Positions 8,667-16,333 of a stretch of 42,122 nt of DNA are shown piece after piece. Each line of letters opens with the position of its first letter. Positions within the stretch are counted from its first letter, which is position 1. A program made the translations under genes and the position numbers. Below the pieces are notes generated by a model. It made no database searches. It had not been told where the DNA came from and worked only from the letters and a program-made list of their open reading frames with translations. Origin of the DNA: an uncultured Lachnospiraceae bacterium (GTDB taxonomy: Bacteria > Bacillota > Clostridia > Lachnospirales > Lachnospiraceae); NCBI GenBank assembly GCA_947625775.1, contig CANQPM010000025.1, positions 1-42,122 of the forward strand, written 5' to 3'.

Positions 8667-11021
8667 ATGATATGCAAAAATTGTGGAAAAGAGCTTCCTG
8701 ATAATGTGAGTTTTTGCACGAACTGCGGAACGCGAGTTGACTTAGGTGAGCCAAGCGGCGCACAGGAAGATGAGCATACCCTGATGATGTGGGACGAGGA
8801 GGGTAAGCAGGCTGCGCCCGCGTCTCAGAATGAAGACATATTGACAGGTAAGCCAGAAACGGAGACACTGACGGAGTCCTCGCCAGAGCCTCAAGATGAA
8901 AACCGCACGATGGTGATGTGGGATGACGAACCAAGCAGCACATCAGCCAGCCAGCCCTCGCCAGAGTCTCGAGACGAAAACCGCACGATGGTGATGTGGG
9001 ACGACGAGCCTGCAAATACAGATAATGCAGGCTCTTTTCAAACGGCGTCAGCGGGCGGAGAGGCCACCTGCCCCAATTGCGGCGCGGCAAACAGCGCAGG
9101 TACAGCGTTTTGCGTTAACTGCGGCGCTATGCTGTCGCAGCCTCAGCCGGACGGGCAGGCAAATGCCAACATTCCCCCGCAGCCTTCGGTAAAAACGCCC
9201 AAGAAAAAAGCCAGTAAGAAACTTATTATCGGCGCGGCGGCTGTTGCGGCGGCTGCGGCAGTGGCAGCGCTGGTTATCGTCATCAAGCCTAAGCTGCCGG
9301 CATTTGGCGGAAATGGCGGCGGTGAGAGCCAGTCGGTTTTGTCATATATGAAAGATGATGAGGCATACATATACAAAAGCGGGGATAAGCAGGGCGAGCT
9401 CATAACAGACGATGGCTTTTTTGCCGCGTCAATTTCAGCTGATGGAAGGTATGTATATTATATAGAGCCGGACAGAAAAGACGATACTGGAACGCTGATG
9501 TATAAAAAGCTGGGAAGCAAGAAGGAGGCCAAGGAGCTTGATGATGACGTAAACCTTTCAGGCACTACCTATGTCCTGCCCAATGGGAGCGTGCTGTATA
9601 TAAAGAATGGAAAACTGTATCTGCATAATCTAAAAGAGGCGCAGAAAGTAGCCTCCGGCGTTTCGGGCTTTGAGATATCGAAAGATGATAAATATATATA
9701 CTGGGTTGATGACGACTGCCTTACAGTTCAGGATACTGCGCTTAAAAATGACAAGATAGAGATTGATGACGTGTATAATGTTAAATATACTAGCGATGAC
9801 ATGTCCGATATCCTGTATACTGACGAGGACGGAGATTTATATCACTGCAGAAATCTGAAGGACAGCGAAAAAGTTGCGTCTGATGTTACAATGACAAAAA
9901 GGAGAGGCGATAAAATCTACTATTATGTGGAGGAAAAAACAAAAGAATACAGCTATTATGAGCTGGCAGATGATGATGTTGAGGACAGCTATGATTATGA
10001 CTATTCATACTGTCAATATGACTTAAGCTCGCGCAGCCTTCAAATGACGGAATATACAATATACGAATATTTGCTGAAAAAGGGAGAATCAAAGCAGCTT
10101 GTGGAGATTGAAGGCATATCCTCCTTTGGCGACGACATAATTGAAGATTATTTCCTTTTTGACGAGGAGGGCGAGCCGATAATCGTCTATGGAGCAACGG
10201 AGCTGGATGATGTTTTCAAGATGTCTGACGCGGTAGAAAATTATTATGATGCGGATATGGCATGCTATGTCAAAAACCAGCTTGAGGCTGCGACAGAATG
10301 GAGCGTGTTTTACAAGGGAAAGACAAGCGTTATTGCAGAAGCTGGCGATGTTGAGGGCATTTTTGACTCTGCTGTAATAAACGAAGCAAATAATGAAATT
10401 TATCTGAAAACTAAAGATTACGCTGACTATTATGAGGACAGCGGCTATTACAAACTGTACGTTTGCCCATATACGGCGGACGACAAGACCTGCAGATGGA
10501 TTATTGATGATTTGGCTGAATGGAAGGCACTCGACAGAGGGGTATATTACATATGCAGGGAAATGGGCGACGAGGAAGGTGAGCTGTACTTTAACGGCGA
10601 TAAAGTAGATAAGAAGGTGTACAGCTTGGAAACACGCCAGAATCCGTCAAAGGGCTGTTTCTATTACAAGGATTATGATGAAGATGACTATGAGTATGAC
10701 ATATTTTACTATGATGGCAAGAATATAATTGAAGTGGCGCAGGACGCGGCAGATTTGGGCGTTATTTGCATGGATGATGGAAGCGTACTGTACAGCACTG
10801 ATTATGATGACGGAGAGAGAACGATATGCCGTTATAAAAACGGGAAGACAGCCGTGATATCCGAGGACGTATATGATATGGAAATTATGGAGGACGGAAG
10901 CATAGCTTACATTAAGGATTGGAGCGATAAAAGGGAGGAGGGCGACCTGTATATATTTGACGGCAAAAAGAGCGCCGAGCTTGATACGGGTGTTACGTCA
11001 ATTAGAGTTATATATTATTAA
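8667..11021 (+). CDS. Double zinc-ribbon membrane protein with repeated Thr motif and extracellular propeller-like region
   Basis: 784 residues. I prefer ATG 8667, with GGAGG at 8654-8658, over an in-frame TTG at 8652. The cytoplasmic part has a zinc ribbon at Cys3, 6, 17, 20, three copies of a D-E-x-x-T-[LM]-[MV]-M-W-D motif (Thr38, Thr81, Thr107), and a second ribbon at Cys135, 138, 149, 152. A membrane helix (about 186-206) leads to roughly 575 extracellular residues rich in YYY, DDD and repeated strand patterns such as YIYKSGD and YVYYIEPD, like DUF5050/WD-type beta-propellers. It lies between the two PP2C genes. The repeated Thr motifs look like phospho-acceptor sites for the nearby kinase, which is an inference. 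Confidence 0.8.
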   Translation: MICKNCGKELPDNVSFCTNCGTRVDLGEPSGAQEDEHTLMMWDEEGKQAAPASQNEDILTGKPETETLTESSPEPQDENRTMVMWDDEPSSTSASQPSPESRDENRTMVMWDDEPANTDNAGSFQTASAGGEATCPNCGAANSAGTAFCVNCGAMLSQPQPDGQANANIPPQPSVKTPKKKASKKLIIGAAAVAAAAAVAALVIVIKPKLPAFGGNGGGESQSVLSYMKDDEAYIYKSGDKQGELITDDGFFAASISADGRYVYYIEPDRKDDTGTLMYKKLGSKKEAKELDDDVNLSGTTYVLPNGSVLYIKNGKLYLHNLKEAQKVASGVSGFEISKDDKYIYWVDDDCLTVQDTALKNDKIEIDDVYNVKYTSDDMSDILYTDEDGDLYHCRNLKDSEKVASDVTMTKRRGDKIYYYVEEKTKEYSYYELADDDVEDSYDYDYSYCQYDLSSRSLQMTEYTIYEYLLKKGESKQLVEIEGISSFGDDIIEDYFLFDEEGEPIIVYGATELDDVFKMSDAVENYYDADMACYVKNQLEAATEWSVFYKGKTSVIAEAGDVEGIFDSAVINEANNEIYLKTKDYADYYEDSGYYKLYVCPYTADDKTCRWIIDDLAEWKALDRGVYYICREMGDEEGELYFNGDKVDKKVYSLETRQNPSKGCFYYKDYDEDDYEYDIFYYDGKNIIEVAQDAADLGVICMDDGSVLYSTDYDDGERTICRYKNGKTAVISEDVYDMEIMEDGSIAYIKDWSDKREEGDLYIFDGKKSAELDTGVTSIRVIYY
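8769..9009 (+). repeat. Three in-frame copies of a Thr-Met-Trp-Asp motif, two in a 78-base tandem duplication
   Basis: The motif is encoded at 8769-8803, 8895-8930 and 8973-9009. The last two copies lie exactly 78 bases apart and share nearly identical flanks (CCAGAG before, GATGACGA after), so they arose by tandem duplication. The first is diverged but keeps Asp-Glu-His-Thr followed by Met-Met-Trp-Asp. Confidence 0.75.
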
Positions 11022-11036
11022 AGGGGTAGTTTTATC

Positions 11037-11762
11037 ATGATTTTGACTGCAAAGTACACTGACATAGGCGGACGCGGGATAAACGAGGACAGTGCGGGCA
11101 TATATGTAAAAGAGGGCTGCGTCTGCGCCGTGGTGGCTGACGGAGTAGGAGGGCATGGCGGCGGCGATAAGGCTTCGCGCTATGCCGCCGCGATGATAAA
11201 CAGCCTTTACAAAAATTCTGATACGCCCTTTCCCAAGCAGCAGGTGCAGGGCTGGTTTCAGCAGATAAATGATGATGTATGCAGCCATCAGACAAAGGAA
11301 TGTAAGATGCGCACGACTTTGAGCGTTCTCTTTGCGGATAATCAAAAATGTTTCTGGGCATATGTGGGTGACAGCAGGATTTATCATTTTGCGGATAAGA
11401 GACTGGCGGGAATGACGGTGGATCACAGCGTATCGCAGATGGCGGTATTTTCGGGGGAGATTACCCAGGCGCAGGTGCGTCACCATGCTGACAGAAATAA
11501 GCTTATACGCTCTATAGGCAATGATTCTGCTGTGAAGGTGGACGTGTCGGATTATTTTGACGTAGGTATGGGCGAGCATGCGTTTCTGCTGTGCACTGAC
11601 GGTTTCTGGGAGTATGTGCTTGAAGATGAGATGGAGCAGGCTTTGAGGGATAGTGACAATCCCGTAAAATGGCTTGATAAAATGTCTGTCATTATTAAAA
11701 GCAGGGTCCCTGAAAACAATGACAATAATACGGCAGTCGCCGTATGGATAAAAAATAATTAA
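11037..11762 (+). CDS. PP2C-family Ser/Thr protein phosphatase (second copy)
   Basis: 241 residues, a single cytoplasmic PP2C domain. Motifs are NED (16-18), ADGVGGHGGGDKAS (Asp35 and Gly36 bind metal), GDSRIYHF, LLCTDGFWEYV and a terminal NNDNNTAVAV that supplies the last acidic ligand. This is the classical Stp/PrpC layout, closer to consensus than the copy at 7891. The start has AAAGGGG about ten bases upstream. It lies 15 bases after the double zinc-ribbon gene and 20 before the pseudokinase, so it is probably co-transcribed and opposes the kinase at 1071. Confidence 0.92.
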   Translation: MILTAKYTDIGGRGINEDSAGIYVKEGCVCAVVADGVGGHGGGDKASRYAAAMINSLYKNSDTPFPKQQVQGWFQQINDDVCSHQTKECKMRTTLSVLFADNQKCFWAYVGDSRIYHFADKRLAGMTVDHSVSQMAVFSGEITQAQVRHHADRNKLIRSIGNDSAVKVDVSDYFDVGMGEHAFLLCTDGFWEYVLEDEMEQALRDSDNPVKWLDKMSVIIKSRVPENNDNNTAVAVWIKNN

Positions 11763-11782
11763 GAGAGACAGGTGAAGACAAA

Positions 11783-13852
11783 ATGAATTGTCCCAAGTGC
11801 AACAAAGAAGTGGGGGCTAATGATAAGTTCTGCCCATATTGCGGCAGCAGGCTTGATGCCGCAGCTGCTATGCCAAATGCGCTTCAGTTAAACACTATGC
11901 TGAAGGAGAAATACAGAATTGAGCGCGTATTGGAGGAGGGCACAAGCCAGATTAAATATTTAGCGCAGGACATTACCCTGCAGGTTTATGTGACTGTGAA
12001 TGAATTTTTCCTAAAGGATTATGTCAGCAGGGATTACAGCTCAAAACAGATGACAGTGCGCGATGCTGCAAAGGCGGGGCTGGTAAGCCAATGGAGGAAT
12101 GCATTTTTAGACAGCGTAAGAAATAAGACCAGACTTGGAAGCCTTGCGGGAATTGCAGATATAAGGGACTGCTTTGAGCAGAACGGTACAATCTATGTCG
12201 TAACAGAGTGGCTGAGCGGCGATGACCTGCAGACCTTCTTAAACAGGCAGGGATATACAAAGCCAAATGATGCCATGTATGGGATTAAAAATAGGATTGA
12301 TATAGATACGGCAAAGCAAATTTTTGAGCCGATAATTATTTCTGTTGCCAAATTGCATGATGCGGGCGATGCTTATGGAAATATATCATTTGGCAGCATG
12401 AAATTTGGAAACAATGGAATGTTAAAGCTGTCGGGCTTTCTGTGGGATATAAATGACACAAATAATGCTGTAGCGCGTGTGCAGGCAGACGTTTATTCAA
12501 TATGCGCAGCAATGTATAAATGCATAACCGGCATAGAGCCGTCAAATACTGGCGCTTTAAGGACGCCAAGTGAGCTGGGCATTGCAATCGACAAGTATGA
12601 TGAAGCCGCTATTATGATGGGGCTTGCTCTTGATTTGGGCAGGCGTTTTGCAAATGTGGCTGTTCTGCACAAAGCATTATACAACAGGCCGCAGAAGCCG
12701 CAGGCTGTTCAGGGCGGCGTGAATAATCAGGTTGGGCAGATTAATCAAGCAGGCCAATATAATCAAACTAATTCAATCTATCCCTCTGGCACAGAGCGCA
12801 AAAAGAAGTCAAAAGCGAAGACGGTTATCATAATACTTGTGATAATTGCTTTACTGGCTGGGATAGGCGCTGCGGGCGTTGTGTTTCTGCCAGACTTGCT
12901 TTCAGGAGGGCTGCCGTTTTTGGGAGAGGACAGTGAAGATGACGAAAATAGTGAGACAGAGGAAAATAGCGAGACAGAGGAAAACGGTGATGAGGACCAG
13001 TCATCAGAGGCAGAGCTTGACGACAGTGATATAGAATTATATGAATCCATACTTGAGCAGGCAGAAGCTGATGAGAGTGTTGAGAACCAAAAGGACGCGC
13101 TGGAGCAGCTTATAAGCTTTGTATCAGACAATAACGCAGCCGAGTATGCCTCAGAGGATATAGCTGATATATTTGATACATATAAAACAGGCGTGTTAGA
13201 CCATATAGCGCTTCTTGACAGTCAAAATGTGCTTCCTGCAATTTATACTCAGATGAATATAGAGCTTATGGAGGCGCTTGATCTTGCTTCACGAATAGGA
13301 GAGCAGGATATTGAGGTTGACAGTGATGACCTGCAGAGTAAATCAGACACATTAAAGACAGACTATAAACAGCGTCTGATTGACAATTTTGACAATGAGG
13401 CGCAGGAGGAAATAAACACAAATGGGGTTATTTCCAGAAGCGTGCTCTGGGCGGCTATGGACGGCGCGGACCAGACAGGTCTGTATGACGAAGCCGATTA
13501 CAGCGATCCGCTTAGATTAAGGTATATTTTGGCGTTGACATATCATGTTGACAGCGAGCTTGACAGCTTAGGCAGGGAGGAAGCGGTAGCAAGGCTGTAT
13601 GAGGTTATTGGGAGTGCTGATTACAATCCGCTTCTGCTGTATTATCTTGGCGACCTAAACGGCGACGAGTATGCGGAGGGCTTTTATCAGTACGCTTCAG
13701 ATATTCTGGCGGACAATGGATATGACTTTTACAATATGACGACAAATGAGAAGCGTAACTTTATGTATTACTATTATACTGACGACAGCTATGCCGAGCT
13801 TCGTGACGAGCTGCTGACATATATGAGAGATAATTTTACACAGACTCAGTAG
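11783..13852 (+). CDS. Zinc-ribbon membrane pseudokinase
   Basis: 689 residues, a paralogue of the kinase at 1071. The zinc ribbon (Cys3, 6, 17, 20) and the stretch up to about residue 300 align readily with the active kinase. The catalytic positions are lost: the glycine loop is EEGTSQ, the ATP-binding Lys is Asn73 (VTVNEF), HRDISPDN has become YGNISFGS (200 is Asn), DFG has become GFL (218-220), and the APE segment is absent. A linker rich in Asn/Gln precedes a membrane helix (about 346-365) and an acidic, helical extracellular part without the YARHG domain. It is full length without frameshifts, so it is kept for a non-catalytic role such as scaffold or allosteric partner. Its own catalytic activity is unlikely. 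Confidence 0.88.
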   Translation: MNCPKCNKEVGANDKFCPYCGSRLDAAAAMPNALQLNTMLKEKYRIERVLEEGTSQIKYLAQDITLQVYVTVNEFFLKDYVSRDYSSKQMTVRDAAKAGLVSQWRNAFLDSVRNKTRLGSLAGIADIRDCFEQNGTIYVVTEWLSGDDLQTFLNRQGYTKPNDAMYGIKNRIDIDTAKQIFEPIIISVAKLHDAGDAYGNISFGSMKFGNNGMLKLSGFLWDINDTNNAVARVQADVYSICAAMYKCITGIEPSNTGALRTPSELGIAIDKYDEAAIMMGLALDLGRRFANVAVLHKALYNRPQKPQAVQGGVNNQVGQINQAGQYNQTNSIYPSGTERKKKSKAKTVIIILVIIALLAGIGAAGVVFLPDLLSGGLPFLGEDSEDDENSETEENSETEENGDEDQSSEAELDDSDIELYESILEQAEADESVENQKDALEQLISFVSDNNAAEYASEDIADIFDTYKTGVLDHIALLDSQNVLPAIYTQMNIELMEALDLASRIGEQDIEVDSDDLQSKSDTLKTDYKQRLIDNFDNEAQEEINTNGVISRSVLWAAMDGADQTGLYDEADYSDPLRLRYILALTYHVDSELDSLGREEAVARLYEVIGSADYNPLLLYYLGDLNGDEYAEGFYQYASDILADNGYDFYNMTTNEKRNFMYYYYTDDSYAELRDELLTYMRDNFTQTQ

Positions 13853-13870
13853 AAGGATATTGATTAAGCT

Positions 13871-15010
13871 ATGGATAAAAAAGATAAATGGCGCATAGCT
13901 GTGTTGCTGACGGCAATTATATTGCTGGCGGCAGCTGTAGTTATACTGGTAAAAAAAAGGGCGGACGTTTCGGAACACGGCGAGGAAACGCAGACGAGCG
14001 CTGAAACCCAGACGCAGGAGGAGATACAGGAAAGCACTGAAACCCAGACACAGGAGGAGAGCACAGAGCCTTCAAAGACTGTGGATTATCCTGCCCCCGA
14101 TTATGATTTTCAGATAGAGGAGATAACGATAGAGCTGCCTAGGATAAGCCGTGAGTATGCCCTTGCGTGGGTGAGCGATTTGCACTTAATTACGGATAAG
14201 GAGCCTGCGCAGGATGTTATGGAAGAATTTTTGGAATCGATGCAGACACGGTATGAAACCATGTTTGTAAATCCTACGCAGCCTGAGGACGAGGTAAGGC
14301 ACAGTGATGAGCTCCTGCCTGAAATAATAAAATATCTTAATTATACAAAAATAGACGGAAGAAACTTTGACGGAATAATTTTTGGCGGGGATCTGCTTGA
14401 CTACTGCAGCAGGTCAAATATTGACGCATTTAAGGAGGAGTATGCAAAGCTCAATCCCGATATTCCCAAGCTCTATATCAGGGCGGATCATGATTATGGC
14501 TTCTGGTATGGGGGCGATGCTTTCACAGAGGAAACGGCTTGGGAGATGCACAAGGAGATAGACGGAGACGACCTAAGTGGAAAGTGCCTTGAGTTTGACG
14601 ATTTCGTCATAATAGGCGTGAACCGTTCAAACAAGGATATGTCCCAGCAGCAGTATGAAATAATAATGCAGCAGTATGACAATGCAAAGCAGGAGGATAA
14701 GCCTGTAATAATAGCTACTCATGTACCATATGAAGCTTATGATGACAGCCTTAGGGAATATTCCATGATGGTAAGGAACAAGGTTTATTACTGGACTTAT
14801 TTTTCGAACGAGGGCGATTACAAGCCTAATGACTTGATGGGACAGTACTTTAGCGAGGTCTATTCTGCTGATACGCAGGTGGAAAATGTGCTGGCGGGGC
14901 ATTTGCACGCGGCATGGGACGGGAAGATTTCCGAGCAGGTTTCGCAGCATATCTTTGCCCCTGCGTTTATGGGATTTATTGGCGTTATCCATGTAGTGCC
15001 ATCGGCATAA
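13871..15010 (+). CDS. Membrane-anchored calcineurin-like metallophosphoesterase
   Basis: 379 residues. An N-terminal anchor (about 9-28) and a Glu/Thr/Gln linker containing ETQTQEE repeats (40-66) hold an extracellular metallophosphoesterase domain. Metal motifs are SDLH (Asp103, His105), GGD (Asp174), an ADHD at 205-208 where the family norm is GNHD, ATHVPYE and AGHLHAAW near the C-terminus. The Asn to Asp change in the third motif is unusual and may alter activity. The substrate is unknown; secreted members act on nucleotides, phosphodiesters or cell-wall polymers. It lies 18 bases after the pseudokinase, probably in the same transcript. Confidence 0.85.
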   Translation: MDKKDKWRIAVLLTAIILLAAAVVILVKKRADVSEHGEETQTSAETQTQEEIQESTETQTQEESTEPSKTVDYPAPDYDFQIEEITIELPRISREYALAWVSDLHLITDKEPAQDVMEEFLESMQTRYETMFVNPTQPEDEVRHSDELLPEIIKYLNYTKIDGRNFDGIIFGGDLLDYCSRSNIDAFKEEYAKLNPDIPKLYIRADHDYGFWYGGDAFTEETAWEMHKEIDGDDLSGKCLEFDDFVIIGVNRSNKDMSQQQYEIIMQQYDNAKQEDKPVIIATHVPYEAYDDSLREYSMMVRNKVYYWTYFSNEGDYKPNDLMGQYFSEVYSADTQVENVLAGHLHAAWDGKISEQVSQHIFAPAFMGFIGVIHVVPSA

Positions 15011-15097
15011 TATGTGTATATTTTATCGCAGGCGGCTGTGAAAAGTTTTTTAAAACAGCTGGGCAGCAGAACATAATGTGAAAGCAGGAAAATAAGA

Positions 15098-16147
15098 ATG
15101 AATAAGGCGTCATTTAGAAAAATGATAAGGCTGCTTGTAAGCGCGGCGATGATCATATGCTTTATGTCGGAGACTAAAGCATATGCGGAGGAGGACAGCG
15201 GGAAAAGCGTAATCGAAGAATATGACACAAGTGTCATATATGATATGGGACATATAAAGGCGGAGCAGCTCCCTGTAAGTGGGGAATATTATGAAAATCC
15301 ATCAAATCCGTACAGTTACCTGAAAGCGCCATCGCAAATTATTCATATAGGAAATTACTATTTTATCGCGGACTGTTACAATAACCAGATTTTGTACACG
15401 TCAAAGCTTGGAGCCGATATAAAGGAATGGCGGGTTATGACAAGCAACGTAAGCCTTCCGCATGCTATAGCAGGCGACGGCAGCGTATATCTGGTGACAG
15501 ATACGGAAAATAATCGCGTGCTTGTATTCGAGAGGAAAAACGGCGGATTTCAGAATACGCAGAAGTTTGAAAACATAGGCAAGCGTCCTCATTATGTAAA
15601 ATATGACTGGGAAACAAAAGCATTTTATGTATGGAGCTCAATGACGGGTGAAATGTATATCATAAGGCGAGAGCAGGGCACAAACACTGTTTTTCTTGAC
15701 GAGGTGAGGTGCATTAAGGAGCTGCAGGGAGTGTATGTGCGCTCATTTACTATTGCGGGCGAGCAGATTTTATTTCCGTCGGGAGATAACTCGAGCATTA
15801 TAATAGCCGACAAAAATACGCTTGAGGTGCAGATGAGATTTCCCGTGGTTTCGCAGATAGCGGGAATGGCGCAGATTGTGCCTATTGGAAGTTATTTTTA
15901 TTTGACAGTTATTACTGATTCAAATTATAATCAGAGCATGGCGACCATAATCAGGACAAAGGATTTGTCAAGCCTTGCAGATGGCGTATATGAAGAAATA
16001 TATGATAAATTTCAGTCAAAGGGCATACCTTACTGTATGGAAAATATGAACGGCATGTACTATATTGCCTGTCCGGGACCTTCAAAAAGCATATGGCATT
16101 TTGGGGTTGCGAATGACGTGATTAATAATGTGGGAGCAGTTTATTAA
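15098..16147 (+). CDS. Secreted NHL/propeller-like protein
   Basis: 349 residues. The signal peptide (about 1-31, ending AYA) is followed by repeating strand blocks such as IHIGNYYFIADCYNNQILYTS, HAIAGDGSVYLVTDTENNRVLVFE and HYVKYDWETKAFYVWSS. The pattern of D-x-x-N-N-x-[IV]-L matches NHL-type beta-propeller blades. No catalytic motif is seen. It lies 87 bases after the metallophosphoesterase gene and is the last gene of the run; the next gene has its own promoter. A binding or sensing role outside the cell is an inference from the fold. Confidence 0.7.
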   Translation: MNKASFRKMIRLLVSAAMIICFMSETKAYAEEDSGKSVIEEYDTSVIYDMGHIKAEQLPVSGEYYENPSNPYSYLKAPSQIIHIGNYYFIADCYNNQILYTSKLGADIKEWRVMTSNVSLPHAIAGDGSVYLVTDTENNRVLVFERKNGGFQNTQKFENIGKRPHYVKYDWETKAFYVWSSMTGEMYIIRREQGTNTVFLDEVRCIKELQGVYVRSFTIAGEQILFPSGDNSSIIIADKNTLEVQMRFPVVSQIAGMAQIVPIGSYFYLTVITDSNYNQSMATIIRTKDLSSLADGVYEEIYDKFQSKGIPYCMENMNGMYYIACPGPSKSIWHFGVANDVINNVGAVY

Positions 16148-16238
16148 TGCAGAGTATGCATAATTGGCAATAAAAGGCAATTTACTTTGCATAAAATGAA
16201 AATTATTTAATTATACTAAAAATAGCTGTTTGCGCATA

Positions 16239-16267
16239 TTGACGAAATTTTGGCTAAATGATATACT
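16239..16267 (+). promoter_or_regulatory. Sigma-A promoter of the first DUF5722 gene
   Basis: TTGACG at 16239-16244, a 17-base spacer and TATACT at 16262-16267 form a near-consensus promoter. It gives a leader of about 60 bases before ATG 16334. With the terminator at 17947 it makes the gene a single-gene unit, separate from the kinase run. Confidence 0.8.
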
Positions 16268-16333
16268 GAATATGCTACACTGCGCTTTGGGGCGCGACAA
16301 AACAATCAACATTAAAAAGGTGGAGGAATGAGT

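Noticed and set aside
11783-13852. Treating the second kinase-like gene as a decaying pseudogene
   Set aside because: The frame is intact over 689 codons with its own ribosome site and tight operon spacing, so a retained pseudokinase is more likely.
13976-14068. Tandem repeat coding ETQTQEE in the metallophosphoesterase linker as a possible CRISPR or mobile repeat
   Set aside because: It is an in-frame, imperfect linker repeat in a coding gene, with no spacer structure.
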